DNA of 64,000 nt from Microbacterium sp. MYb72 (GCF_002979415.1 NZ_PCOT01000009.1:62001-126000), one strand, 5' to 3'. Positions 1 through 10,382 are shown, counted from the first letter of the stretch. The notes: a model not told the origin generated them from the sequence alone. Translations and numbers: made by a program.

Positions 1-26
1 TCCATGAGCAGGGACCAGCTGTCCAT
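1..26 (-). CDS. TctA family permease, large subunit (N-terminal fragment)
   Basis: Only the first eight codons lie in the window, reading MDSWSLLM; the rest is beyond the left edge. The start codon overlaps the tctB stop as TGATG. The assignment rests on gene order: tctC, tctB and then the 12-TM TctA permease is the standard order of tripartite tricarboxylate transporters. Nothing in the visible residues is diagnostic alone. Confidence 0.7.
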
Positions 27-592
27 CAGAACATCCTTCCGAGCCAGCCGAGCGCGGGGCCCCACGGCAGCGAGAGCCCGAGGAGTCCGCCGAACACGAT
101 CTGCACGACGAGCGCGAGGAGGATGCCGACGAGGAACGCCATCCACCACTTCTTCGCCCCGAGAGACCACGCGACGCCGCCGAACAGGACGGCGGCGGCC
201 GGAGCCCAGCCCAGCGGTTCGATCAGCAGCAGGTGTGCCACGATCAGGCCGGCGAGCTTCGCGAGGGTGAGCCAGTCGGTCGGGAGGCTGGTGTCGATGT
301 CCTCGCCCTCCTCGGCGGCGCCCCGCTTGCCGCGGAGCACGCCGACGAGCACCGCGACGGCCGAGGCCAGCAGGATCGCCGACACGAAGATCGGGAAGAC
401 CCTCGGGCCCACGGTCGCACCGAGGGGCACGTGGATGGCGAAGACGCCGGCGACGGCGAACACGCCGAGTCCGACCATGAGCACGGCGAACACCAGCTCG
501 CCGACGGGGAGCGACGACGACGACCGTGCGGACGGGCTCTCGCCCGCCCGCACGGCGTCCCCTCCCGTCCCCAGAGAACCGGAGGGGGTCAT
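26..592 (-). CDS. Tripartite tricarboxylate transporter, small membrane subunit TctB
   Basis: A protein of 188 residues with a disordered Ser/Gly-rich N-terminus of about 28 residues and four hydrophobic segments (about 32-53, 65-84, 110-130, 150-175). Size and topology are those of TctB, the poorly understood small membrane partner of TctA in secondary transporters that take up citrate-like tri- and dicarboxylates with a periplasmic-type binding protein. It starts one base after the tctC stop and overlaps the tctA start by one base, so the three subunits are translationally coupled. Confidence 0.88.
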   Translation of the reverse strand: MTPSGSLGTGGDAVRAGESPSARSSSSLPVGELVFAVLMVGLGVFAVAGVFAIHVPLGATVGPRVFPIFVSAILLASAVAVLVGVLRGKRGAAEEGEDIDTSLPTDWLTLAKLAGLIVAHLLLIEPLGWAPAAAVLFGGVAWSLGAKKWWMAFLVGILLALVVQIVFGGLLGLSLPWGPALGWLGRMF

Positions 593-593
593 G

Positions 594-1622
594 TCACTGC
601 ACCAGCCCGATGTTCTTCAGCGTCGCGGTGACCTCCGTGATGTTGCCGGTGAGGAAGTCGTCGAACTCGGCGCCAGTGAGGAAGGCGTCGGCCCAGCCCC
701 TCGTCTCCAGCTCATCCGTCCACGCCTGCGAGTCGTGCAGCTCGGTGACGATGCGCACGAGCTCGTCCCTGTCGCCGTCGGAGATGCCTCCGGGGGCGAT
801 CACGCCGCGCCAGTTCGTGAGCACGACGTCGTAGCCGGCATCCGTGACGGTCGGCACGTCGGGAAGCTGCTCGACCGGCTCCTCCGACGACACGGCGAGC
901 GCCTTCATGGTGCCTGCGTCGATGTGCTGCAGGAACTCGCCGACACCGGAGATGCCCGCGGAGACCTTGCCGCCGAGGATCAGCGAGGTCGCCTCGCCGC
1001 CGCCGGAGTTGGGCGTGTAGTTGAGCTTCTGCGCGATCTCGGAGCCGTCGAGCCCCGCTTCTTCGAGCATGAGCCCCGCGAGGATGTGGTCCGCGCCGCC
1101 GGCCGAGCCGCCGGTGATGGTCACGGCCTGCCCGTTGTCGACGACGTCCTCCACGAGGTCCTCGAGGGTGTCGTACTTCGAGTCCGCCGGCACGACGACG
1201 ACCAGCGGCTCGTCGGTGAGGCGGGCGATCGGGGTCATGTCCTCGATGCGGACTGCGGAGGAGTTGGTCTCCACCGCGCCGACCATGACGAGCCCCATGA
1301 CCATCAGGGTGTTCGCGTCCTTCTCGTTCGCGAGCTGGGCGAGACCGACCGTGCCGCCGGCGCCGCCGACGTTGGTGACGGGCGCGGAGCTCACGACCTT
1401 CTCCTCCGTGAGCAGCTGCGACAGGGCGCGTCCTGTCTGGTCCCACCCTCCGCCGGGGTCGGCGGGGACGACGATGTTCAGGTCGCTGATCGTCGAGGCC
1501 TCGTCTGCTCCGGCGTCGTCCGATCCGGTTCCCGTCGAGCCGCCACCTCCGGCGCACGAGGTGAGGGCCAGGGTGGCTGCGGCGGCCAGGGCCGTCAGGG
1601 TGCCGATACGGGTCTTCTTCAT
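594..1622 (-). CDS. Tripartite tricarboxylate transporter substrate-binding lipoprotein TctC
   Basis: A protein of 342 residues of the Bug/TctC receptor family. The N-terminus is a lipoprotein signal with Cys23 after a Leu-Thr-Ser lipobox, followed by a Gly/Ser linker. The mature part starts with the family pattern NIVVPADPGGGWDQTGR, the loop that cradles a carboxylate ligand. A strong ribosome site (AAGGAGGAG) precedes the ATG. It is first in the tctC-tctB-tctA operon and divergent from the sensor-regulator fusion at 1784, which suggests control by that protein. The ligand cannot be read from sequence; citrate, other carboxylates or aromatic acids are all possible. Confidence 0.92.
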   Translation of the reverse strand: MKKTRIGTLTALAAAATLALTSCAGGGGSTGTGSDDAGADEASTISDLNIVVPADPGGGWDQTGRALSQLLTEEKVVSSAPVTNVGGAGGTVGLAQLANEKDANTLMVMGLVMVGAVETNSSAVRIEDMTPIARLTDEPLVVVVPADSKYDTLEDLVEDVVDNGQAVTITGGSAGGADHILAGLMLEEAGLDGSEIAQKLNYTPNSGGGEATSLILGGKVSAGISGVGEFLQHIDAGTMKALAVSSEEPVEQLPDVPTVTDAGYDVVLTNWRGVIAPGGISDGDRDELVRIVTELHDSQAWTDELETRGWADAFLTGAEFDDFLTGNITEVTATLKNIGLVQ

Positions 1623-1651
1623 CTTCGCTCCTCCTTGAGCGTCGGGTGCTG

Positions 1652-1674
1652 TCCGTCCACCTTCGAAGGACGGA
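1652..1674. promoter_or_regulatory. Inverted repeat upstream of tctC
   Basis: TCCGTCC at 1652-1658 is mirrored by GGACGGA at 1668-1674 around a TTCGAA core. It lies 30-50 bases upstream of the tctC ATG, in the 161-base divergent intergenic region, a reasonable place for an operator or leader hairpin. The function is inferred only from position and symmetry. Confidence 0.35.
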
Positions 1675-1693
1675 TGCCGCCGCTCAAGCTTCG

Positions 1694-1730
1694 GAAACCA
1701 TTGGTCGCGGTTCTGAAACTATTGGTCGCG
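1694..1730. promoter_or_regulatory. Tandem direct repeat, candidate operator of the tct/regulator divergon
   Basis: GAAACCATTGGTCGCG (1694-1709) recurs as GAAACTATTGGTCGCG (1715-1730), 15 of 16 bases identical. The offset is exactly 21 bp, about two helical turns, so two protein subunits could bind the same face. It lies between the two divergent genes. Direct repeats suit a regulator with a winged-helix domain like the one at the C-terminus of the adjacent protein. Binding is inferred. Confidence 0.5.
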
Positions 1731-1783
1731 AGCGGCGCCTCCCCCGTGTCGCCCCGCACGCGGGCAGCGAGGAGAATGGTCCG

Positions 1784-3004
1784 GTGGCCTCGAAGATGAC
1801 GCTCCGGATGCAGCTGCTCGCGCTGCAGGCGCTGATCGTGTTCCTGGTGACCCTTGCCACGGGCATCATCGCGGGGGCGTTCCAGGAGAACGCGCTGCGG
1901 GAGTCGTACAAGGACAGGATGCAGGCCGTCGCCCAGTCCGTCGCGCAGCTGCCCACCGTGCTCGACGCCTTCGACGACGAGGACCCGTCGGCGACCATCC
2001 AGCCGGTCGCGGAGGTGATCCGAAAGGCTTCCGACCTCGCGTACATCGTCGTGGCCAATGCGGAGGGCATCCGGTACTCCCACCCGCATCCCGACCTGAT
2101 CGGAGAGCCCGTCTCGACCGATCCGTCGATCCCCCTCTCCGGCAAGATCTACGTCGGGACGCAGACCGGGACCCTCGGCCCGTCCTGGCGGGTGAAGGTG
2201 CCGATCCGCGACGACGACGGCGAGGTCATCGGCACGGTGTCGGTCGGCATCCTGGAGGAGGATCTGAGCGCCGACTTCCTCGGCGGGCTGGCATGGCTGA
2301 TCTCCGCGATGCTCGCGGCGGCCGTGCTCGGCGTCTTCGGCTCGGCGTGGGTGACGTCCGTCATCCGCCGGCGCATCTACCGTCTGGAGCCCCACCAGAT
2401 CGCGGCGCTCGTGAAGAACCAGGAGACGACGCTGCACCGGCTCAGCGAAGGGGTCGTCTCGGTGAACGGCGCCGGACGCATCACCCTGGCCAACGATGCC
2501 GCCGCACGGTTCCTCGGGAGGGATGCCGAAGAGCTCGACGGCGCCGACGCCGCGGAGATGCTCGGGGACGAGCTGTACACGGTGCTGCGCGAGGGAGAGG
2601 CGACGGGTCGGCCGGTGATCGTGGGCTCGCACGTGCTCGTCGCCCGCAGCACGGGCGGTGAGGTCGACGGCGCCGGCGTCGAGGCGACGCTGCTGCTGCG
2701 CGACCACACCGAGCTGCACGATGTCGTGCGCCGCGTGGAGGCCGCCGACGCCATCATCGCCTTCCGTCAGCGCTTCGGCCTGCCCAAGGGCCTGAGCGCC
2801 GAGACGCTCGATCGCGTCGCGGGCGCCCTGGGATCACGGGTCGACGCGTCGGCGAGCGAGATCGGCGAAGCCCTGCAGATCTCCCGCGTCAGCGCGCGAC
2901 GGTACCTGGAGCATCTCGCGAGCTCCGGCAGGGCGGTCAGGGCGCTCGACTACTCGACGAAGGGGCGTCCGAGCACGCGGTATCGGACCATCGAGAACAA
3001 CTGA
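1784..3004 (+). CDS. Membrane one-component regulator: CitA/DcuS-type sensor joined to CitB-type DNA-binding domain
   Basis: From the GTG at 1784 the protein has 406 residues; GAGGAG lies 9 bases upstream, and the longer open frame before it would read through the tandem repeat. Order: TM1 (about 10-31), extracytoplasmic Cache-like domain (32-165) with the CitA/DcuS hallmark IRYSHPHPDLIGE near 96-108, TM2 (168-190), PAS (about 215-310), a short helix, then LPKGLSAETLDRV...SRVSARRYLEHL...GRPSTRYR (333-401). That last block matches the C-terminal helix-turn-helix of CitB/DcuR response regulators. There is no histidine kinase (no H-box or ATP-binding motifs) and no receiver domain. It probably senses a carboxylate outside and binds DNA directly, next to the transporter it would control. 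Confidence 0.85.
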   Translation: MASKMTLRMQLLALQALIVFLVTLATGIIAGAFQENALRESYKDRMQAVAQSVAQLPTVLDAFDDEDPSATIQPVAEVIRKASDLAYIVVANAEGIRYSHPHPDLIGEPVSTDPSIPLSGKIYVGTQTGTLGPSWRVKVPIRDDDGEVIGTVSVGILEEDLSADFLGGLAWLISAMLAAAVLGVFGSAWVTSVIRRRIYRLEPHQIAALVKNQETTLHRLSEGVVSVNGAGRITLANDAAARFLGRDAEELDGADAAEMLGDELYTVLREGEATGRPVIVGSHVLVARSTGGEVDGAGVEATLLLRDHTELHDVVRRVEAADAIIAFRQRFGLPKGLSAETLDRVAGALGSRVDASASEIGEALQISRVSARRYLEHLASSGRAVRALDYSTKGRPSTRYRTIENN

Positions 3005-3086
3005 CCCCTGGGACTCGGTCCCGTAATGTGCGACACTGGATCGCATCAGACGGCGCCACCGGCAGACCCGGATCGAAGGAGATCTC

Positions 3087-4664
<1,578 letters not shown>

Positions 4665-4768
4665 GACGGGTCCCCCAGGCCCGGTCCCCACGCTCCCCTC
4701 GCTGATTCCGTCGATCCCCAGTCTCCATACGGCGGATCCGCGAGGGGAGCAGTTCCCCCGGGAACACG

Positions 4769-4807
4769 AAGAAGCCCGCCGCCCCGGAAGGGGACGGCGG
4801 GCTTCTT
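4769..4807. terminator. Bidirectional terminator between the CoA ligase and rplQ
   Basis: A long stem, AAGAAGCCCGCCG mirrored by CGGCGGGCTTCTT with a C/G-rich inner part and short loop, flanked by A and T runs on both sides. It lies between convergent genes and can serve both. Confidence 0.85.
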
Positions 4808-4822
4808 TCAGCAAGCGGGTGC

Positions 4823-5374
4823 TTACTCGGACTTCTCCTCGACGGCGTCCGCGGCAGCAGCCTCGGCGGCCTCGCCCTCGGCCTGCGACTCGGCGCCTGC
4901 CTCGGCGGCCTCGTCGACGACGGGAGCCTCCTCGACGGGAGCCTCCTCGACGACCTCGGCCGGCTTCTCAGCCTTCGCGGCAGCCTTCTTCGTCGACTTC
5001 GCCTTGGGGGTGACGGGCTCGAGGACGAGCTCGATCACGGCCATGGGAGCGTTGTCGCCCTTGCGGTTGCCGATCTTCGTGATGCGGGTGTAGCCACCCT
5101 CACGGTCGGCGACCAGCGGCGCGATCTCGTTGAAGAGGATGTGCGCGGCGTCCTTGTTGGAACGCAGCACCGTGAGCGCACGACGGCGCGCGTGCAGGTC
5201 GCCGCGCTTGCCGAGCGTCACGAGACGCTCCGCGAGCGGACGCAGGCGCTTCGCCTTGGTCTCGGTCGTGGTGATCGACTTGTGGGTGAAGAGCTGGGCC
5301 GCGAGGTTGGCAAGCAGCAGGCGCTCGTGTGCGGGGCCGCCTCCGAGGCGGGGACCCTTGGTGGGCTTGGGCAT
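4823..5374 (-). CDS. rplQ: 50S ribosomal protein L17 with acidic tail
   Basis: A protein of 183 residues. Residues 1 to about 118 match bacterial L17 ([20 protein letters not shown] start). The remaining 65 residues are a low-complexity tail that is first Lys/Ala-rich, then strongly Glu/Ala-rich and not part of the L17 fold. L17 lies near the peptide exit tunnel in the large subunit. It is last in the alpha operon after rpoA and is followed by a strong terminator. Confidence 0.97.
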   Translation of the reverse strand: MPKPTKGPRLGGGPAHERLLLANLAAQLFTHKSITTTETKAKRLRPLAERLVTLGKRGDLHARRRALTVLRSNKDAAHILFNEIAPLVADREGGYTRITKIGNRKGDNAPMAVIELVLEPVTPKAKSTKKAAAKAEKPAEVVEEAPVEEAPVVDEAAEAGAESQAEGEAAEAAAADAVEEKSE

Positions 5375-5437
5375 ATCTAACTCCTGGTCAGGAAAGGTCG
5401 GGTCAGCTGGCCTCTGCCAGATGACAATCCGGGTGGG

Positions 5438-6427
5438 TCAGAAGGACTCGTCTTCGCTGCCGCCGTAGAAGTGGGCGCCGTCGAAACCGGGCACCGAATC
5501 CTTGAGCGACAGACCGAGCGAGATGAGCTTGTCGCGCACCTCGTCGACCGACTTCTGGCCGAAATTGCGGATGTTCATGAGCTGCGTCTCCGACAGGGCG
5601 ACGAGCTCGGAAACAGTGTTGATGCCCTCACGCTTCAGGCAGTTGTACGAGCGCACGGACAGGTCGAGGTCCTCGATCGGCATGGACAGCTCGCTGGAGT
5701 TCACAGCCTCCACCGGCGCCGGGCCGATCTCGATGCCCTCGGCCTCGACGTTCAGCTCGCGGGCGAGGCCGAACAGCTCGGTGAGCGTCTTCGCAGCCGA
5801 AGCGACGGCGTCGCGGGGGCTGATCGCCGACTTGGTCTCGACGTCGAGGACGAGCTTGTCGAAGTCGGTGCGCTCACCCGCACGGGTGGCGTCGACGCGG
5901 TAGCTGACCTTGAGGACCGGCGAGTAGATCGAGTCGATCGGGATCTGACCGGCCTCTGCGTACTCGTTGCGGTTCTGCGTCGCCGAGACGTAGCCGCGGC
6001 CGCGCTCGATGGTGAGCTCCAGCTCGAACTTCGCCGTGTCGTTCAGCGTCGCGATGACGAGCTCGGGGTTGTGCACCTCGACACCGGCCGGAGCCGAGAT
6101 GTCGGCGGCGGTCACTTCGCCCGCACCGGTCTTGCGCAGGTACGCCGTGATCGGCTCGTCGCGCTCGGACGAGACGACGAGCTGCTTGATGTTGAGGATG
6201 ATCTCGGTGACATCCTCCTTCACGCCGGGGATGGTGCTGAACTCGTGCAGCACGCCGTCGATGCGAACGCTGGTGACCGCGGCGCCGGGGATCGACGACA
6301 GCAGGCTGCGACGCAGCGCGTTGCCGATCGTGTATCCGAAGCCGGGCTCCAGAGGCTCGATGATGAACCGGCTCCGGTTCTCGACGATCTTTTCCTCGGT
6401 CAGTGTGGGACGCTGTGCAATAAGCAC
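5438..6427 (-). CDS. rpoA: DNA-directed RNA polymerase alpha subunit
   Basis: A protein of 329 residues with the assembly N-terminal domain (about 1-230), a linker and the C-terminal DNA/activator-binding domain with the helix-hairpin-helix region around [18 protein letters not shown]. The start is GTG (GTG-CTT-ATT) with GAAAGGAAC upstream. It lies in the usual place before rplQ, but rpsD, often between rpsK and rpoA in other bacteria, is absent here. Confidence 0.98.
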   Translation of the reverse strand: MLIAQRPTLTEEKIVENRSRFIIEPLEPGFGYTIGNALRRSLLSSIPGAAVTSVRIDGVLHEFSTIPGVKEDVTEIILNIKQLVVSSERDEPITAYLRKTGAGEVTAADISAPAGVEVHNPELVIATLNDTAKFELELTIERGRGYVSATQNRNEYAEAGQIPIDSIYSPVLKVSYRVDATRAGERTDFDKLVLDVETKSAISPRDAVASAAKTLTELFGLARELNVEAEGIEIGPAPVEAVNSSELSMPIEDLDLSVRSYNCLKREGINTVSELVALSETQLMNIRNFGQKSVDEVRDKLISLGLSLKDSVPGFDGAHFYGGSEDESF

Positions 6428-6551
6428 TCTGTGTTCCTTTCGATCACATGCCCGCTATATGACATGTGGTGTGGTGAGGTCTTGAGTTGTGGAAGTCATG
6501 CCCGCACGCGGGCATGCGAGGGATGCCGTGGCACCCCTCGCATGAGCCGGA

Positions 6552-6950
6552 TCAGACGCGGCGACGCTTCGGCGGGCGGCAGCCGTTGTGCGCCTGCGGG
6601 GTGACGTCCGAGATCGAGCCGACCTCGAGGCCAGCGGCCTGGAGCGAGCGGATCGCGGTCTCGCGGCCGGAGCCCGGACCCTTCACGAGGACGTCGACCT
6701 TCTTGACACCGTGCTCCGCAGCCTGACGGGCAGCGGACTCGGCAGCCATACCGGCGGCGTACGGGGTCGACTTGCGGGAGCCCTTGAAGCCCACGCCACC
6801 CGACGACGCCCACGCGATGACAGCGCCGGACGGGTCGGTGATCGAGACGATCGTGTTGTTGAACGTCGACTTGATGTGGGCCTGGCCCAGCGCGATGTTC
6901 TTCTTTTCCTTGCGGCGCGGCTTGCGCGCGGCGGCCTTGGGTGCAGCCAT
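6552..6950 (-). CDS. rpsK: 30S ribosomal protein S11
   Basis: A protein of 132 residues matching S11 end to end, with the conserved [18 protein letters not shown] and C-terminal [11 protein letters not shown] patterns. It forms part of the 30S platform near the E site. It follows rpsM closely and precedes rpoA after a gap of 124 bases. Confidence 0.98.
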   Translation of the reverse strand: MAAPKAAARKPRRKEKKNIALGQAHIKSTFNNTIVSITDPSGAVIAWASSGGVGFKGSRKSTPYAAGMAAESAARQAAEHGVKKVDVLVKGPGSGRETAIRSLQAAGLEVGSISDVTPQAHNGCRPPKRRRV

Positions 6951-6981
6951 GAAAATGTTCTCCTAGTCCCTGGGGCCGCGC

Positions 6982-7356
<375 letters not shown>

Positions 7357-7542
7357 GCGGTTCTCCTGGGTTTTGTGGAGGTGTGGAACAGGATCGGTGC
7401 CCGGGCCTCCGCCCCGAGGTGTCCCCCACCGGAGTGGGATCTGATCCTGCCTGCTAGTCGCGGTCGGTGAGCGAGCGAAGAGAGACGAGACGCCTCATCG
7501 CTCGCGCGACCTGTATTGAGTTGTGTGTCAGATCTCTAGGGA

Positions 7543-7659
7543 TCAGCCCTGGCGCTGCTTGTGGCGCGGGTTGCTCTTGCAGATCACCATGACGCGGCCG
7601 TGGCGGCGGATCACCTTGCAGTGATCGCAGATGGGCTTGACGCTGGGGTTGACCTTCAT
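7543..7659 (-). CDS. rpmJ: 50S ribosomal protein L36
   Basis: A gene of 38 codons. The protein starts [20 protein letters not shown] and has the Cys-x2-Cys...Cys...His zinc-ribbon residues of type C+ L36 (Cys11, Cys14, Cys27, His32). It lies between infA and rpsM as usual. Confidence 0.97.
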   Translation of the reverse strand: MKVNPSVKPICDHCKVIRRHGRVMVICKSNPRHKQRQG

Positions 7660-7723
7660 GATTTTTCCTGTTCGCTGTCTTCACCGGGCAGGCACGATGC
7701 CTGGGGTGTTACTTCTCGACCGA

Positions 7724-7945
7724 TCAGCGGTAGCGGTAGACGATGCGCCCGCGCGTGAGGTCGTAGGGGCTGAGCTCCACGACCACGCGGTCCTCGGGGA
7801 TGATGCGGATGTAGTTCTGCCGCATCTTGCCTGAGATCGTTGCCAGAACCTTGTGTCCGTTGGTGAGCTCAACGCGGAACATCGCGTTGGGCAGCGCCTC
7901 GGACACGACGCCCTCGATCTCGATGACACCGTCTTTCTTAGCCAT
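7724..7945 (-). CDS. infA: Translation initiation factor IF-1
   Basis: A protein of 73 residues forming a single S1/OB fold. It starts [14 protein letters not shown] and ends [12 protein letters not shown], typical of IF-1, which occupies the A site during initiation. It is first in the infA-rpmJ-rpsM-rpsK-rpoA-rplQ operon, with a good promoter at 8054-8082. Confidence 0.98.
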   Translation of the reverse strand: MAKKDGVIEIEGVVSEALPNAMFRVELTNGHKVLATISGKMRQNYIRIIPEDRVVVELSPYDLTRGRIVYRYR

Positions 7946-8053
7946 AGCCTCGCTGACGCTTCTGCAGACCGGTCGATCTGCGGTGGGTGATTTGGATTGC
8001 GGTGCTGCACCGATTCAGACACGCCGAATCAAGGCGCAAGGCACCAAAGATCT

Positions 8054-8082
8054 ATGGTATCCGACGGCGGGGGTTCCGGCAA
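8054..8082 (-). promoter_or_regulatory. Sigma-70-type promoter of the infA/alpha operon
   Basis: On the minus strand TTGCCG (8077-8082) and TACCAT (8054-8059) are separated by exactly 17 bp. The leader to infA would be about 100 bases. The position between the surface-protein gene and infA fits a separate promoter for the alpha operon. Confidence 0.6.
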
Positions 8083-8106
8083 GCTGGCGCCCCCGCCGCC
8101 GATGCG

Positions 8107-9552
8107 TCACTCCGCGACGCGCCGAGCGCGTGCGGCGAGGAAGAGGACGACACCGCCGAGGAGCACCACCGCGCCTCCCCCGATCAGCCAGGTCGACGCC
8201 TGGCCGCCGGTGGTCGCGAGCGCTCCGTCGTGAGCGCCTCTCGCATCGCCGTTCGCTGCCGCCGTGGCCGAGGCCGCGGCGCTGGCAGCCGCGTTCGCGT
8301 CGGCAGCGGCGCTCGCGCCCGCAGACGCCCCGTCCGCCCCGGCGTCGGCGTGCACGCCGTTCGCATCGGCGCCCGCATCCGCACCGTTCGCATCCGCACC
8401 GTTCGCATCCGCACCATTCGCATCCGCACCGGCATCCGCGTCCGCACCGGCATCCGCGTCCACACCGGGATCGGGGTCATCACCGCATGTCCCCGACCAG
8501 GGGTAGGCGTGCATCTCGTTGCCGCCGCCGCTGGCGAGGAGGTCGCCGCCGACGTACATGCGCCCGTTGGTGTTGGCGATCACCTCCGCGTCGGCGTGGG
8601 GAGCCAGGAACGATCCGGGGATCTGCGTGGATCCCCCGATCGTCGCCGTCGTCGCGTCCTCGAGGTTCCAGAGGATGGATGCGGCGATGTCGCCGTCTCC
8701 TGGCGACGTCATCGCGATGCCGAACGGCGCCCGCAGGTCGTTGTAGTCGTACGCGTTGGCCTTCAGGCTGACGGCGCCGCCGCTCACGTTCACCACGATC
8801 GGCGCGTGCGGACGGATGTTGCGGAAGTAGATCGCGTTCGCGGATCCGAGCTGCTCCGCGGTGACGTCGAACACCTGCAGCTCGTCGGCGCCGGTGCCCC
8901 TGAGCTCCATGTCGACCCAGCCGGCCCCCTGCACGGTGACGACGCCGTTGGCGGTCTCGTCGCTCAGTGCGGAGGACCACCCCTCGACACGGCTCTGGAA
9001 GGAGCCGTGGGGGTCCAGCGCCACCGGGGCGGTCAGTCCCGTCTCCAGGGATGCTCCGCTGTTCTGGATGCTGCCAGGAGCCGCAGAGCCGCCGATCCTG
9101 ACGGCTCCACCGGGGTTCGACGTGTCGCCGACGTGCAGGACGGCGCCGTCGGCCGCCGTCACGTCTCCGCCGACCTGGAGCTGGGTCTCTCCCGGCGCGG
9201 GGCGGATGTCGGATCCGATCGCGATGCCGACGATGAAGCTGCGGTCGATGTGCATGTCACCGCCGACCACGACCAGCCCTTCGGCCTCGGCCGATCCGGT
9301 CACGGTGAGATCGCCGCCGACGTAGGTGTTGATGCCCGTATCATGCACCTGCGGCTGCCACGGAGCGCTCCCGTCGATCCACGGGAACCCGCCGTCCGGC
9401 GTGCACATCCCCAGCGGTGCTCCGATGCCTCCAGGCAGCGGAGCGGCGAACGCCGCGGGGGCGGCGCCTCCGGCGATCATCGCGATTCCCACGGCGGCAA
9501 CGGCGGCCGCTCCTCCAGCGCGCTTCGGGCGCGCGAAATTGCTCTTCATCAT
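8107..9552 (-). CDS. Choice-of-anchor A family surface protein with sortase-like C-terminus
   Basis: A protein of 481 residues. A long signal sequence ends in an Ala-rich segment near residue 37. Residues about 45-330 form a repeated beta-rich domain (GGDLTVTGSAEAEGLVVVGGDMHI and further strands) of the type called choice-of-anchor A, found in adhesive or ice-binding-like exoproteins. A Gly/Ala/Asp/Asn spacer follows (NGADANGADANG repeats), then LATTGG at 445-450, a hydrophobic helix and an RARR tail, which resembles a sortase-sorted anchor. GGAGGG precedes the start, which has two adjacent ATGs. It is transcribed alone between dsbA-like and infA. Confidence 0.8.
   Translation of the reverse strand: MMKSNFARPKRAGGAAAVAAVGIAMIAGGAAPAAFAAPLPGGIGAPLGMCTPDGGFPWIDGSAPWQPQVHDTGINTYVGGDLTVTGSAEAEGLVVVGGDMHIDRSFIVGIAIGSDIRPAPGETQLQVGGDVTAADGAVLHVGDTSNPGGAVRIGGSAAPGSIQNSGASLETGLTAPVALDPHGSFQSRVEGWSSALSDETANGVVTVQGAGWVDMELRGTGADELQVFDVTAEQLGSANAIYFRNIRPHAPIVVNVSGGAVSLKANAYDYNDLRAPFGIAMTSPGDGDIAASILWNLEDATTATIGGSTQIPGSFLAPHADAEVIANTNGRMYVGGDLLASGGGNEMHAYPWSGTCGDDPDPGVDADAGADADAGADANGADANGADANGADAGADANGVHADAGADGASAGASAAADANAAASAAASATAAANGDARGAHDGALATTGGQASTWLIGGGAVVLLGGVVLFLAARARRVAE
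8386..8466. repeat. Short tandem repeats encoding the spacer of the surface protein
   Basis: Three 15-bp copies of GTTCGCATCCGCACC (third starting with A) at 8386-8430, followed by two 18-bp copies of GGCATCCGCGTCCGCACC with one change (8431-8466). In frame they encode Asn/Gly/Ala/Asp repeats. Copy number may vary between strains by slippage. Confidence 0.8.
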
Positions 9553-9583
9553 GTCTCCCTCCCCGGTTCATGATGGACTTTTG

Positions 9584-9600
9584 TTACCTTAGCTAACTAA
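9584..9600. promoter_or_regulatory. AT-rich imperfect palindrome upstream of the surface protein
   Basis: TTACCTTAGCTAACTAA centred on TTAGCTAA, 32-48 bases upstream of the ATG. It resembles DtxR/IdeR iron boxes only partly (half-sites TTAG and CTAA) and may simply contain the -10 region (TAAGGT on the minus strand). Confidence 0.3.
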
Positions 9601-9639
9601 TCTGAGCGGCGCCTGGGCGGAGCCGCTCCTGCACACGAC

Positions 9640-9673
9640 GAAGCGGGCCCGCGATAACTCGCGGGCCCGCTTC
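9640..9673. terminator. Terminator after the DsbA-like gene
   Basis: A perfect 15-bp stem, GAAGCGGGCCCGCGA paired with TCGCGGGCCCGCTTC, around loop TAAC. It lies 41 bases past the dsbA-like stop on the minus strand and separates it from the surface-protein gene. Confidence 0.85.
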
Positions 9674-9713
9674 GGGACGTGTGCGTTCAGGCGTCGGAGC
9701 GCCCGGACGACGG

Positions 9714-10382
9714 TCAGCTGATCAGGTCGGTGAACGTCTTCATGTCCGCGGCATCCTGGAGGTTGAGGCGCTTGCCGTTGACCTCGACGGTCGGCGTCCC
9801 CTTGATGTCGTGCGCCTGGGCCTGGGCGGCGCCGAACTTGCGGTAGGTCTCGTCGGTGATGCACGAGGCAGCATCATCCGCGCCGACCTGCTTCGCGATG
9901 TCGACGAGCTGCTCGTTCGTGAGGCCGGTGCTGTTCTCCGCGGGCTGGTTCTCGAACAGCGCCTTGGCGAAGTCGAGGTACTTGTCGGGGTTCGACTCCG
10001 CCACGCAGACCGCGGCTCCTGCGGAGCGCGACGAGTACTCGGTGCCCTGCGAGTAGCGGTCCAGGATCGCGATGGGGTGGTACGAGAGCGTGATGCGCCC
10101 GTCGGCGGCTGCCGCCTCGAGGTCGGCGCCGAACTGGTCTTCGAAGCTCTTGCAGATCGGGCACTGGAAGTCCGCGAAGACCGCGATCTCATCCTTGCCC
10201 TCGCCGAACGAGATCGCGCCGGTCTTGGCGTCGAACGTCTGGTTGCTGGTGGGAGTCGCGCCAGGGCTGGTCGCCTGATTGTTCATGAACCACACGACGC
10301 CACCGAGCGCGATCAGCACGACGACCACGGCCGCGGACACGCCGACCGCGAACCAGTTGGTGTTCTTCTTCGCGACTGCCAT
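9714..10382 (-). CDS. DsbA/DsbG-like membrane-anchored thioredoxin
   Basis: A protein of 222 residues with one N-terminal membrane segment (about 11-33), an extracytoplasmic linker and a DsbA-type thioredoxin fold (about 50-220). The redox motif is Cys-Pro-Ile-Cys (about 74-77) after FADFQ, and the cis-proline loop is GTPT near 193. It would oxidise or isomerise disulfides of secreted proteins. It follows map on the same strand after 125 bases and is closed by the terminator at 9640. The surface protein downstream is a possible but unproven client. Confidence 0.9.
   Translation of the reverse strand: MAVAKKNTNWFAVGVSAAVVVVLIALGGVVWFMNNQATSPGATPTSNQTFDAKTGAISFGEGKDEIAVFADFQCPICKSFEDQFGADLEAAAADGRITLSYHPIAILDRYSQGTEYSSRSAGAAVCVAESNPDKYLDFAKALFENQPAENSTGLTNEQLVDIAKQVGADDAASCITDETYRKFGAAQAQAHDIKGTPTVEVNGKRLNLQDAADMKTFTDLIS

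Noticed and set aside
8386..8466. Short regular repeats as a CRISPR array
   Set aside because: Units of 15-18 bp without spacers, in frame inside a coding region; they encode a protein linker.
9584..9600. Iron-dependent DtxR/IdeR box before the surface protein
   Set aside because: The AT-rich palindrome matches the consensus only in part; kept as a low-confidence element, not claimed as iron control.
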